A stretch of 46,447 nucleotides of DNA from Paracoccaceae bacterium. GTDB lineage: Bacteria > Pseudomonadota > Alphaproteobacteria > Rhodobacterales > Rhodobacteraceae. A program made the position numbers and the translations under genes. Position 1 is the first letter of the stretch. Each line of letters starts with the position of its first letter. Location: positions 1 through 46,447 of the forward strand of contig JAQWIK010000063.1 of assembly GCA_029248915.1 (NCBI GenBank), read 5' to 3'. Below are positions 9,257 through 18,300 of this stretch, piece after piece. Under the pieces are notes generated by a model that was not told where the DNA came from, made no database searches, and saw nothing but the letters and a program-made list of their open reading frames with translations.

Positions 9257-9640
9257 ATGACTGAAAAGATAAGGCTAGACACTTGGCTTTGGTATGCTCG
9301 TTTTTATAAAAGCAGAAGTTTGTCTTCTAAAGCGATTTTAAGTGGTAAATTAAGAATTAACTCCAACAAAATCACAAAGCCAGCGACAAAAGTTAAAACT
9401 AATGATGTTCTCACGTTAAATTATGTAAATGAGATAAGAATTATTCAAATTCAAAGTCTCGGTTCTAGGAGAGGGCCGGCTAGTGAAGCTCAGAGCCTTT
9501 ACATAGATCTAACAGAGGACAGAATTGGATCTTCCAATGTAAAAAGCAAAATTGAAAAGTCCAAAAAAGACTCAAACAAAAGACCAACAAAAAAAGACCG
9601 GAGATTACTTGATAAAATAGTGATCAAAACACTTGAATGA
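9257..9640 (+). CDS. S4-domain RNA-binding protein (Hsp15-like)
   Basis: The 127-residue basic protein carries one S4 RNA-binding domain at its N-terminus (RLDTWLWYARFYKSRS, then SGKLRINSNKITKPATKVK), as in heat-shock protein Hsp15 and rRNA-binding factors. Hsp15 binds stalled 50S subunits with attached peptidyl-tRNA, and a similar ribosome-linked role is plausible here but unproven. The C-terminus is rich in Lys, Arg and Ser and looks disordered. It starts 19 bases after the SUV3-like helicase stop and ends about 50 bases before fdxA. Pairing with a putative RNA helicase supports a shared role in RNA or ribosome handling. Confidence 0.9.
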   Translation: MTEKIRLDTWLWYARFYKSRSLSSKAILSGKLRINSNKITKPATKVKTNDVLTLNYVNEIRIIQIQSLGSRRGPASEAQSLYIDLTEDRIGSSNVKSKIEKSKKDSNKRPTKKDRRLLDKIVIKTLE

Positions 9641-9692
9641 TTAGTTGAACCAGTCTAGCAATGCTTTCGATGTTTTTGTTTGGACGTATTTA

Positions 9693-10031
9693 ATGACTTA
9701 CATAGTCAACGACTCTTGCATAGCTTGTAAATATACTGACTGTGTTGAAGTCTGTCCTGTAGACTGCTTCTATGAAGGTGAAAACATGCTTGTTATTCAC
9801 CCAGACGAATGTATTGATTGTGGAGTGTGTGAACCAGAATGCCCTGCGGATGCAATACGACCAGATACTGAGCCGGATATGGAAAAGTGGGTAGAGTTCA
9901 ATCGTAAGTACTCAAATATTTGGCCCGTTATAATTACTCAAAAAGATCCACTTCCTGATGCCGAAGAACGTGATGGTGAATCAGGTAAGCTTGAAAAGTA
10001 TTTTTCAGAGAACCCTGGTGAAGGTGGCTAA
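9693..10031 (+). CDS. fdxA: seven-iron ferredoxin FdxA
   Basis: This is a low-potential electron carrier with one [3Fe-4S] and one [4Fe-4S] cluster. Cysteines 9, 17 and 50 and cysteines 21, 40, 43 and 46 match, with an offset of one, the ligands of the Azotobacter seven-iron ferredoxin I (3Fe: 8, 16, 49; 4Fe: 20, 39, 42, 45). The two extra non-ligand cysteines (12 and 25) are also conserved. The protein has 112 residues, with the C-terminal helical extension common to FdxA. I chose the ATG at 9693 because the family begins MTYIV; an in-frame start at 9645 adds 16 residues not seen in the family. Its redox partners are not encoded nearby. Confidence 0.96.
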   Translation: MTYIVNDSCIACKYTDCVEVCPVDCFYEGENMLVIHPDECIDCGVCEPECPADAIRPDTEPDMEKWVEFNRKYSNIWPVIITQKDPLPDAEERDGESGKLEKYFSENPGEGG

Positions 10032-10089
10032 AACCGCTGACTGGCAAATTCTATAAAGTTATGTTACTGGAGACGCTTGAGAGTTGAAC

Positions 10090-10111
10090 TTTAAACTTTT
10101 TACAGTTTAAA
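10090..10111 (+). other. small inverted repeat between fdxA and carD
   Basis: An 8-base arm TTTAAACT (10090-10097) and its complement AGTTTAAA (10104-10111) flank a 6-base loop, 24 bases before the carD start. It is AT-rich and is not followed by a T-run, so it is a weak terminator candidate at best. It could be a protein-binding palindrome or mRNA hairpin controlling carD. In AT-rich spacer DNA it may also be chance. Confidence 0.35.
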
Positions 10112-10134
10112 TTTGAAAATTAAAGGAAACAATA

Positions 10135-10638
10135 ATGAGCAAAAAACTTCAATTCAGCCCAAATGAATATGTTGTATACCCCGCGCATGGTGTAGGGAAA
10201 ATTGTTTCAGTTGAAGAACAGGACATTGCCGGTGCCTCTCTTGAATTGTACGTTGTTGCTTTTGAAAAAGACAAAATGACCCTGCGAGTTCCCACTAACA
10301 AAGCTGAGGAAATTGGTATGCGCTCTCTGAGCTCCCCAGACGTAGTTTCTCAGGCTCTTACGACTTTAAAGGGTAAACCAAAAGTTAAACGAGCAATGTG
10401 GTCAAGAAGAGCTCAAGAATATGAACAAAAAATAAATTCTGGGGATTTAATTGCAATCGCTGAAGTCGTCCGAGACTTGCACCGAAATGATGAACAAAGA
10501 GAGCAAAGCTATTCTGAACGACAGCTGTATGAAGCGGCTTTAGATCGATTAACTCGAGAAGTTGCAGCTGTTGAAGACGGTGATGAAGTAGCTGCTGCTA
10601 GAAAAGTGGATTCAGTGTTAATCTCAAGAGCTGCATAG
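10135..10638 (+). CDS. carD: CarD family transcriptional regulator
   Basis: CarD/CdnL proteins bind the RNA polymerase beta subunit and stabilise open promoter complexes, notably at rRNA promoters. The 167-residue protein has the N-terminal Tudor-like RNAP-interaction domain (YVVYPAHGVGKI, then FEKDKMTLRVPTNKAEEIGMR) and a helical C-terminal DNA-binding domain with MWSRRAQEYEQKINSGD and an invariant-type Trp (W in MWSRR). Length and layout match alphaproteobacterial CdnL/CarD. The ATG is preceded by AAAGGAAACAATA, a clear ribosome-binding site. It follows fdxA after a 103-base gap, enough for its own promoter, and converges with the next gene. Confidence 0.96.
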   Translation: MSKKLQFSPNEYVVYPAHGVGKIVSVEEQDIAGASLELYVVAFEKDKMTLRVPTNKAEEIGMRSLSSPDVVSQALTTLKGKPKVKRAMWSRRAQEYEQKINSGDLIAIAEVVRDLHRNDEQREQSYSERQLYEAALDRLTREVAAVEDGDEVAAARKVDSVLISRAA

Positions 10639-10680
10639 CTTTTGGTATTAGAACCTATCTAATTAAGTGTTTTTTAGTGC

Positions 10681-12345
10681 TCACCCTCCTGGAATTATAA
10701 GAACTAAATTGTTACCGCCTTTTATGTAGCGAATTTCACTAGTTCCTATTGCCGCGACCCGGCCTCCATCGAGCGTATCCCCAACCTTAACAAGTTTTGT
10801 CTGCCCTGTTGGAAATAATATAATTGCGCGTTTCTCTGATCCGCGGGAGTAGATACTAAGAAGATTTAATTTACGCTGATTAATTGCATTTTTTGTGGTA
10901 GCTATTTTTACGATAGAATTTTTCGTAGCAGCTCTTGAAATTGTTCCAGCTACAGTAGCCTCTTCGCCTTCTCCTGAGTAATCAGCAACTACAATTCTTT
11001 TTCTAATTTTTGGTCTATCTTTAGGTTTAACAGAAAGGCCAATTTGAGTATTTGAAAAGATTTGGCTTTTGGCAGCAAGCTCTTTTATTTTAGCTGGCCT
11101 AACACGGGGGCGTGCATATTGTTTAGGAATTTCTTTTATTTCAAAAGGGTATGTGTTTGGACGCAATTTAGGATGAACGCGTATTTTGTTTACTGGTGCT
11201 TCCAGGCTCAACCTCGCTACAGAAATTTTACTCTCATTTTTAAATAGTGAAGATATGTCTTTAGAAATAATGGGTGGGTCTTCTGTCCTGTAAACCTCTT
11301 GGATTGAAGGCGCCAATTTTTTTTCAAGATTTTTAGACTCCAAAAATTGCTCCTGCAATGTACCAAGCTGTATCCAAGGATTATTAATATTGACTGTTGA
11401 AATACCTAACATATTAGGGCTTATCTCTTGATCTAAAATCGTTTCTATCCACATTTCTGAATGATCTTGTGTAATGATTTTGCTAGGCAAGCTAGGTAAT
11501 TTATTAAGGGAACTATCTCGCTCCAAAGAAAGGCTAATTCCCTCAGAAGGAAGGAAAATATTTATTGGGTTAGAAACAGTTTGCTCTCTCTCCTTCTTGT
11601 TCGGCACAGTGGTCACAGCACTGTTACTTTTCAAAGTAGAAACGTTCTCTCTTTTTTCTTCTACAGATCGATCAAAGTACGTGGTGGAAAGTACTACAGA
11701 TGTCAGGAGAGCAAAGCTTAAGAATGCCAAATTTCGTGCAGAATTAGAGATAATTAAATTTTTTATATTCAATATCCCTGATTTTAAAGATCTAGGTAGT
11801 TCTTTGCCTTTGAGCCAATTTTCAAAATAGGATTGTTTTTTGAAGTCTTTTTGGCTTTTAAAGATAAATGACTTTTGCTGATCGTTCAAAATACTGATGG
11901 AGTCTAAAACTTTAAAACCTGTACTTTCAATAAACGATATCGCTTCTAAAAGTTTCTGCTTATCAACAACACCTATTTCGATAATACCTTTAGAAAAAAT
12001 AATATCGAAATATACTTTGGAAATATCGATATCATTTTCCTCGTTAAGAACCTTTTTGGCAGCCAAATAAGAATTCTCCATATTATTCTCACTTTTGGGA
12101 ATTTTGCGAAAAACTTTTATTTGATCAGGTGGAATTACAAAGTTAATATTTAGATTTAAATTATTGCTTTCATTGACAAAATTTGAAAGATCAAAAAGTG
12201 CAGATTGTACATCACCTTTGTGTATTGGAATAGATTTTACGAGCGTATTGCCTGCTTTTTCATATTCAAGCAGGTCCACATTATTTTCTCGAATAATCAG
12301 GTTTAGGCGCAAGGGCGTCAATGGACCCTCCAAAGTATCTACCAA
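10681..12345 (-). CDS. unnamed single-span membrane protein, GspL/PilN-like N-terminus and PilP/GspC-like C-terminus
   Basis: I cannot name this 554-residue protein. Residues 1-155 resemble in pattern the cytoplasmic domain of GspL-type proteins: strands, IPPDQIKVFRKIP, then a helix, then a stretch ending ISFIESTGFKVLDSI. One membrane segment is likely at about 205-222 (AFLSFALLTSVVLS). The next 270 residues are low complexity with Lys, Pro and Ser, probably a periplasmic linker, and contain two runs rich in RPRVRP and KPKDRPK. The last 45 residues (AIILFPTGQTKLVKVGDTLDG, then GGRVAAIGTSEIRYIKGG) look like the small beta domain of PilP or GspC. Rhodobacterales carry similar proteins near carD in my recollection. 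No secretion or pilus genes are nearby, so its partners are unknown. Confidence 0.75.
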   Translation of the reverse strand: MVDTLEGPLTPLRLNLIIRENNVDLLEYEKAGNTLVKSIPIHKGDVQSALFDLSNFVNESNNLNLNINFVIPPDQIKVFRKIPKSENNMENSYLAAKKVLNEENDIDISKVYFDIIFSKGIIEIGVVDKQKLLEAISFIESTGFKVLDSISILNDQQKSFIFKSQKDFKKQSYFENWLKGKELPRSLKSGILNIKNLIISNSARNLAFLSFALLTSVVLSTTYFDRSVEEKRENVSTLKSNSAVTTVPNKKEREQTVSNPINIFLPSEGISLSLERDSSLNKLPSLPSKIITQDHSEMWIETILDQEISPNMLGISTVNINNPWIQLGTLQEQFLESKNLEKKLAPSIQEVYRTEDPPIISKDISSLFKNESKISVARLSLEAPVNKIRVHPKLRPNTYPFEIKEIPKQYARPRVRPAKIKELAAKSQIFSNTQIGLSVKPKDRPKIRKRIVVADYSGEGEEATVAGTISRAATKNSIVKIATTKNAINQRKLNLLSIYSRGSEKRAIILFPTGQTKLVKVGDTLDGGRVAAIGTSEIRYIKGGNNLVLIIPGG

Positions 12346-12432
12346 AAGAGCCTACACCATTTAGGCGGTCTGGAAAAGATAAACAAGTTTTTCTAACTAA
12401 ACCTGCTGTGTAGTAACACACATATTAAACTT

Positions 12433-13722
12433 TTATTTTGCTGATGCGAGAGCTTGTTTTAGATCTGCTATCAGATCATCCGAGTCTTCGATACCGATAG
12501 AAATTCTAACTACATTGGGCGCAGAACCAGCAGCAATTTGTTGGTCCACAGTTAGCTGTCTATGCGTAGTTGATGCTGTGTGTATAACCAGCGAACGACT
12601 ATCACCAAGGTTTGCAACATGGCTAAAAATTTCGAGCGCATTAACAAACTTTATGCAACTGTCATATCCACCTTTTAATGCTACTGTAAATAAACCTCCA
12701 GCGCCCTTTGGGCATACTTTTTTAACGCGATCGAAATATGGGGAAGATTTCAATCCAGCGTAAGTTACGGCTTCAACACTGTCTTGTTCTTCCAGCCAAC
12801 CAGCTATTTTTAATGCATTCTCACAGTGCCTTTGCATGCGCAGTGATAACGTTTCCAAACCCATGAGGGTGTAGTGAGCGGCTTGTGGGTTCATCGTCAT
12901 TCCTAAGTCACGCAGGCCTACAGCGATTCCATGAAATGTGAAAGCTAATGCTCCAAATGTTTCATGGAACCGTAAACCATGATATGCGGGTTCAGGTTCG
13001 GATAAAGATGGAAATTTTTCATTTGCTGACCAGTCAAATTTGCCACTGTCCACAACGCATCCACCCGTTACGGTTCCATTTCCAGTCATATATTTTGTTG
13101 TTGAATGAACAACTAAAGTTGCACCGTACTCTATTGGACGACACAAATAAGGGGTGGCAGTAGTATTGTCTACGATAAGCGGAAGGCCCGCTTTATCTGA
13201 AATTAATGATATGGCTTTAAGGTCTGTAATATATCCACCAGGGTTCGCTATAGATTCACAAAAAACAGCGCGAGTGTTATCGTCAATAGCATTTTCCAGC
13301 GCGTTTAAATCATCGAAATCTACAAATTTTGCTGACCAACCAAAACGCTTAATAGTTTGGCTAAATTGGGTAACTGTTCCACCGTATAAACGAGTTGAAG
13401 CAATTACGTTGCATCCAGGTGACATAAGAGGAAACAAAGCCATAATTTGGGCGGCATGACCTGATGAACAACAAACGGCTCCAACGCCTCCTTCTAAGGT
13501 TGCTACTCGCTCTTGCAATACTGAAACGGTGGGGTTCGTTAATCTTGAGTATATGTAACCAACTTCTTGTAGATTAAATAAAGAAGCAGCATGTTCAGCA
13601 TCGCGAAAAACATAGGCTGTTGACTGATAAATTGGAGTTTGTCTCGCACCGGTCACAGGATCTGGGCGAGACCCAGCATGAATTTGTAATGTATCAAAAC
13701 CGTAAGTTGGACCGTCTTCCAT
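12433..13722 (-). CDS. metY: O-acetylhomoserine sulfhydrylase (MetY type)
   Basis: This is a PLP-dependent enzyme of the Cys/Met metabolism family that joins O-acetylhomoserine and sulfide to form homocysteine, the precursor of methionine. The 429-residue length and the start TLQIHAG then ARQTPIYQSTAYVF are typical of MetY rather than of the shorter MetB, MetC and MetZ. The PLP lysine is Lys210 in STTKYMTGNG, the cofactor aspartate is in LIVDNTTATPYLCRP, and the phosphate-binding SSGHAA is at about residues 86-91. AGGAAAAAG precedes the ATG. It stands alone in the minus orientation, and the 193-base divergent region to the next gene should hold its promoter. I see no SAM riboswitch there. Confidence 0.93.
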   Translation of the reverse strand: MEDGPTYGFDTLQIHAGSRPDPVTGARQTPIYQSTAYVFRDAEHAASLFNLQEVGYIYSRLTNPTVSVLQERVATLEGGVGAVCCSSGHAAQIMALFPLMSPGCNVIASTRLYGGTVTQFSQTIKRFGWSAKFVDFDDLNALENAIDDNTRAVFCESIANPGGYITDLKAISLISDKAGLPLIVDNTTATPYLCRPIEYGATLVVHSTTKYMTGNGTVTGGCVVDSGKFDWSANEKFPSLSEPEPAYHGLRFHETFGALAFTFHGIAVGLRDLGMTMNPQAAHYTLMGLETLSLRMQRHCENALKIAGWLEEQDSVEAVTYAGLKSSPYFDRVKKVCPKGAGGLFTVALKGGYDSCIKFVNALEIFSHVANLGDSRSLVIHTASTTHRQLTVDQQIAAGSAPNVVRISIGIEDSDDLIADLKQALASAK

Positions 13723-13915
13723 TCTTTTTCCTCATTTTTGGTTCAGGCCAACTTAGGCAAAGCTACTTAAAAGAACAATCTAATAATTCTCATAGTCATC
13801 ATTGAAAGGATAAAATTTACATTTGCTTTTTATGTTTGAAATTAAATTCTTTTATAATGGTTTTAAGCGGAATAGTTTTCATTCTAAAGTGATCAAAAAG
13901 GAAGGATAATTTTAG

Positions 13916-14713
13916 ATGTTTGACTTAGGCTTGGATGATAAAGTTGTCCTAATTACGGGTGGAAGCGATGGCTTGGGTCGTGCAACGGCTGAGAGATTTG
14001 TGTTGGAAGGAGCTAAAGTTGTTATTTGTGCTCGACGTTCAGAGCATCTGTTTCAGGTTGTGGATGAAATTCGAAAGCACACAATGGAACATTTGGATAA
14101 GGACCCAGAAAAAAAGATTGTTGGATATCCTTCTGATGTTACTAATCCAGAAGATTGTGTAAGTCTTGTATCAAACATAAAATCAAAATTTGGTGGAATT
14201 GATTTTTTAATAAATAATGCTGGGGCTTCGGCGGCAGCAAGGTTAGAAAATTTAAATGAGAGTGACTGGATTGCTGATTTTAATCTAAAAGTTATGGCTG
14301 CAGTTAGATTAAGCAAACTAGTAATCCCTTCAATGAGAGCAAGGGGCGGTGGCTGCATTATTAACGCAAGCATCGGTGGAGGAAAAGCGCCGGCATCGGA
14401 AACTTTGCCAACTTCTGTTATGCGATCGGCTGGCTTAAATTTAACAAAATCTTTGGCTAATGAATTTGCATCGGAGAAGATACGGGTAAATGCAATTTGC
14501 ATAGGTTTGATAAAGTCTATGCAATGGGTCAGGCGTGCTGGTAACAAAAACCCTCAAGAACTTTATAGCGATTTAGCTAAGAAGATACCTCTGGGGCGTG
14601 TTGGGGAAGCAGAGGAATATGCGGATCTAGTTGCTTTTCTCTGTTCCGAAAGAGCGACGTTCATCACTGGCACAGCAATTAATTTGGATGGTGGAATGTG
14701 TCCTGTTGTCTAA
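13916..14713 (+). CDS. short-chain dehydrogenase/reductase-like protein with degenerate active site
   Basis: The 265-residue protein has the Rossmann fold of the SDR family: a cofactor motif TGGSDGLG at residues 14-21, NNAGA at 100-104, a tetrad Asn in DFNLK and the strand IRVNAICIG. Ser152 is in place, but the YxxxK pair is replaced: lining up the following helix (AGLNLTKSLANE) against FabG puts Thr166 where Tyr should be and Arg170 where Lys should be. A BKR-like SDR subgroup lacking these residues is known, so this may be a real family rather than decay; the frame is intact. Normal catalysis is doubtful. A strong AAGGAAGGA precedes the ATG. Substrate unknown; it is a single-gene unit. Confidence 0.88.
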   Translation: MFDLGLDDKVVLITGGSDGLGRATAERFVLEGAKVVICARRSEHLFQVVDEIRKHTMEHLDKDPEKKIVGYPSDVTNPEDCVSLVSNIKSKFGGIDFLINNAGASAAARLENLNESDWIADFNLKVMAAVRLSKLVIPSMRARGGGCIINASIGGGKAPASETLPTSVMRSAGLNLTKSLANEFASEKIRVNAICIGLIKSMQWVRRAGNKNPQELYSDLAKKIPLGRVGEAEEYADLVAFLCSERATFITGTAINLDGGMCPVV

Positions 14714-14733
14714 ACTCAGAAAAAGAACAATAA

Positions 14734-14934
14734 TTAGTTTTCAACTTTGCTTGCGTTAGCTTCAGCGGCTATTTGGGCTTTTAGTATTATCATTTTAGCC
14801 AACTTTTCAGAATTAGATAACTCACTCCAATCCAAATCGATTGGGATACACATTCCGCAATCACAAGCGTTCTCATTGTAATCGCTTACAAAGCCTCGAT
14901 ATCCATCCTGCGGAATCATATTAGGCGGCATCAT
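14734..14934 (-). CDS. small conserved-looking protein with CxCxxC motif
   Basis: I do not recognise this 66-residue protein. It has a cysteine cluster C24-x-C26-xx-C29 (in ENACDCGMCI), an acidic segment IDLDWSELS, and a C-terminal helix rich in Ala, Lys and Glu. The cysteines could bind a metal or an iron-sulfur cluster. The ATG at 14934 overlaps the upstream mini-gene by 14 bases. An alternative ATG at 14919 lies one base after that gene's stop and gives a 61-residue form that keeps the cluster. No ribosome-binding site is visible for either, so translation probably depends on coupling to the upstream gene. It converges with the SDR-like gene. Confidence 0.6.
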   Translation of the reverse strand: MMPPNMIPQDGYRGFVSDYNENACDCGMCIPIDLDWSELSNSEKLAKMIILKAQIAAEANASKVEN

Positions 14935-15049
14935 CTTTATTGATCTGCTTGGCTTCCCAAGTAATTTTTTTCTTTTGGTAGTCTTCTTCGCTTAATTTAT
15001 GCCAGCCTACACATTTACCAGTGGGCGATCGACCGCAAGTACAACTCAT
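14921..15049 (-). CDS. 42-residue protein with CDGSH-like cysteine/histidine motif
   Basis: I found this short open frame on the minus strand by direct translation. It begins MSCTCGRSPTGKCVGWH and continues with a charged helix ending NKDDAA. The spacing C3-x-C5-x7-C13-x3-H17 is one residue shorter than the CDGSH iron-sulfur motif (C-x-C-x8-C-x3-H), with the same 3-Cys/1-His order, and the G before W-H sits where the G of CDGSH lies. It could bind a [2Fe-2S] cluster as a dimer, or zinc. AGGAGT sits just upstream of the ATG. The next gene's start overlaps its stop, so the two form a tiny operon. Function is unknown. Confidence 0.62.
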   Translation of the reverse strand: MSCTCGRSPTGKCVGWHKLSEEDYQKKKITWEAKQINKDDAA

Positions 15050-15178
15050 AATAAACTCCTATTTAAAGTAGATACGGTAAATCACTGTGTTTGGATCATT
15101 ATTAATTAGTCAAAAAATATTATTTATGAAGATAACTACCTAAAAATCACATTATTACTAAACTATTTAAAGGAAATT

Positions 15179-15253
15179 TGGAGCGGGCGATGAGATTCGA
15201 ACTCACGACATTTACCTTGGCAAGGTAACGCTCTACCCCTGAGCTACGCCCGC
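15179..15253 (-). tRNA. tRNA-Gly (GCC)
   Basis: The minus-strand sequence folds as a standard tRNA. The acceptor stem is GCGGGCG paired with CGCCCGC. The D arm is GCTCAGGGGTAGAGC, the anticodon loop is TTGCCAA giving anticodon GCC, and the T arm contains GTTCGAATC. The discriminator base is T and the CCA end is encoded. It reads glycine codons GGC and GGT. It lies between the two tiny cysteine-rich genes and pyc, all on the same strand. Confidence 0.98.
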
Positions 15254-15313
15254 ATCCTTGGGTATGCCGCTTCTACAAACACTCTTTTGTTACTGCAAGA
15301 GAAAAATAGCAAA

Positions 15314-18300
15314 TTATTCAAATTCGATTAAAAGATCCTTAGCGTCTATTTGTGAACCGGTACTGACATGTATCACTTTTACGATTGCATCGCGTTCGGC
15401 GTGAAGACCCGTCTCCATTTTCATGGCTTCAATAGTTAGTAGTAAATCTCCCTCCGAAACTGTCTGTCCAACTGATACGGTCACACCTGCAATAACACCA
15501 GGCATTGGAGCTCCAACATGGCCATTATTACCTTCTTCCGCTTTCGGGTTCGACGCTGTTTGCGATTTAATAAGCCTATTAGGAACCCGGATGATGCGTG
15601 GTTGACCATTTAGTTCAAAAAAGACCCTAACGTCACCTTTGTCATCTGTTTCACCAACAGCCTGCAAACGAATTTCTAACGTTTTTCCTGGGTCAATTTC
15701 TGCTGTTATTTCTTCTCCAGGCTGCATTCCATAAAAAAAAGTTTTTGTTGGCAGGGCTCTAACAGGACCATAAATTTGATGTCGTTCCATGTAATCTAGA
15801 AAAACTTTTGGGTACATCAGATAGCCGTTCAAGTCTTCGTTATCTATATCCATTCCTTCAAGGTTATTAGATAACTCTTTTCGCATTTTCTCAAGATCAA
15901 CGTTCTTAAGATGTTTGCCAGGCCTCTCCGTATTTGGTTTTTCACTTTTTAGTACCTTACCAACGATTTTTCTTGGAAACCCACCTGGAGGTTGTCCAAG
16001 ATTGCCGCGCATCATATCCACAACACTATCTGGAAATGAGAGATCGATATCTGGGTTTTCTACATCTTGGCGGCTGAGACCTTGCGAAACCATCATTAGT
16101 GCCATGTCACCAACCACCTTGGATGAGGGTGTAACCTTTACAATATCGCCAAACATCTGATTGACATCTGCATATGTCTTAGCAATTTCGGGCCATTGTT
16201 CTTCCAGGCCTAAAGAACGAGCTTGAGCTTTTAAATTCGTAAATTGACCGCCTGGCATTTCATGAAGGTATACTTCTGATGCAGGCGCTGATGATCCACT
16301 CTCAAATGCGACATATTGATCACGAACATGTTCCCAATAATTATTTATTTCTCTGATATCATTGATATCCAGTTCAGTGTCACGGTCAGTGTGCCTAAGG
16401 GCCTCTACTATTGAACCAAGGCAAGGTTGTGATGTGCCGCCCGAAAAAGCATCCATGGCCGTGTCTACCGCGTCAACACCAGCTTCAGAGGCAGCTAAAA
16501 TGGTAGAGGCCGCTATGCCACTTGTATCGTGTGTATGAAAGTGTATCGGAATGCCGATTTCGCTTTTCAGCGTTTGAATTAGTGTCGTGGCTGCCGCTGG
16601 CTTTAACAATCCTGCCATATCCTTTAAGCCCAGAATGTGAGCGCCTGACGCTTCTAATTCTTTGGCCATAGAGACATAATACTGTAAATTATATTTAGCG
16701 CGGTCCGGGTTCAATATATCTCCCGTGTAGCAGATACTCGCCTCACAAATTTTACTGGTATCTAAAACTGCGTCTATAGCGACCCGCATATTTTCGACCC
16801 AATTGAGGCTATCAAAAACCCTAAAAACGTCAATGCCTTTCGCTGCTTCCTTAACAAATGCTTCGACAACGTTATCGGGGTAATTTGTGTATCCCACGCC
16901 ATTTGAAGCTCTCAATAACATTTGTGTCATAATGTTTGGCATAGCAGCCCGGATATCTCTCAACCTTTGCCAAGGGCATTCTTGCAAAAATCTGTAAGCA
17001 ACATCGAACGTTGCGCCACCCCAACATTCAACTGACAATAGTTTTGGGAGTTTAGAAGAATAAAATGGGGCGGCATTAATCATATCTAATGATCGCATGC
17101 GGGTCGCAAGAAGTGACTGATGACCATCACGCATTGTTGTGTCTGTTAAAAGTAATCTTTTTTGCTCTAACATCCAATTTGCGACTGCTTTTGGCCCTTT
17201 TTCATCTAAAAGGTTTCTGGATCCATAACTAGGTTCGGACTTAACAGCTGGAGCGCGTGCTAGTTTCAATTCACCCGGTGGTTTAGGTCGACTGACTGTC
17301 TCAGGGTGCCCATTAACCGTAATGTCAGCAATATAATTCAAGACTTTTGTTCCTCGATCACGCCTTTTACTAAATTCAAATAAATCAGCAGAAGTATCGA
17401 TGAATTTTGTTGTATACTTGTTATCTAAAAATATTGGATGCTTTAACAAATTCTCTACGAATGCAATATTCGTAGAAACCCCTCTAATTCTAAATTCTCG
17501 TAGGGCCCGGTCCATTCTGGCAATAGCTTTTTCAGGAGTAGGGGCCCAAGCCGTAACTTTGACGAGTAAACTATCGTAATACCGTGTAATTACACCACCT
17601 GAATATGCTGTTCCCCCATCAAGACGGATACCCATACCTGTAGCTTCTCTGAAGGCAGTGATACGCCCGTAATCAGGTATAAAATTGTTTTGTGGATCTT
17701 CAGTGGTTATCCGAGTTTGTAACGCATGACCATTTAATTTAATCTCTTTTTGAGAGGCCTTTCCTGTTGCTTCAGATAGTCCGCATCCTTCCGCTATTAA
17801 AATCTGAGCCTGTACGATATCGATTCCAGTAACCTCTTCTGTAACGGTATGCTCAACTTGCACCCGCGGATTTACTTCGATAAAAAAGAATTTTTCGCTG
17901 TCCATATCCATTAGAAATTCGACAGTTCCAGCACATTCATAATTTACATGCTGGCAAATTCTTCGACCTAGTTCGCACACTTCTTCTCTTTGAGCTTTTG
18001 ATAGATATGGTGCAGGAGCGCGTTCAACCACCTTTTGATTTCTTCTCTGTACAGAACAATCCCGCTCCCAAAGATGATAGATATTCCCATTTTGATCGCC
18101 TAAGATCTGAACCTCAACGTGCCTAGCTTTTGTGATCATTTTTTCTAAGTAACCTTCTCCGTTACCAAACGCAGCTTCAGCCTCACGACGGCCTTCGAGA
18201 ATTTTTTCTTCAAGTTCACTCTTATCGTTAATAGGTCGCATCCCTCTACCTCCGCCTCCCCATGAAGCTTTAAGCATTAAAGGATAGCCTACATTTTCGG

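Noticed and set aside
13723-13915. Possible SAM riboswitch in the metY leader
   Set aside because: The leader has only a 4-bp TTGG/CCAA stem; the SAM-II/SAM-V core with GCTAAA and the pseudoknot is not there.
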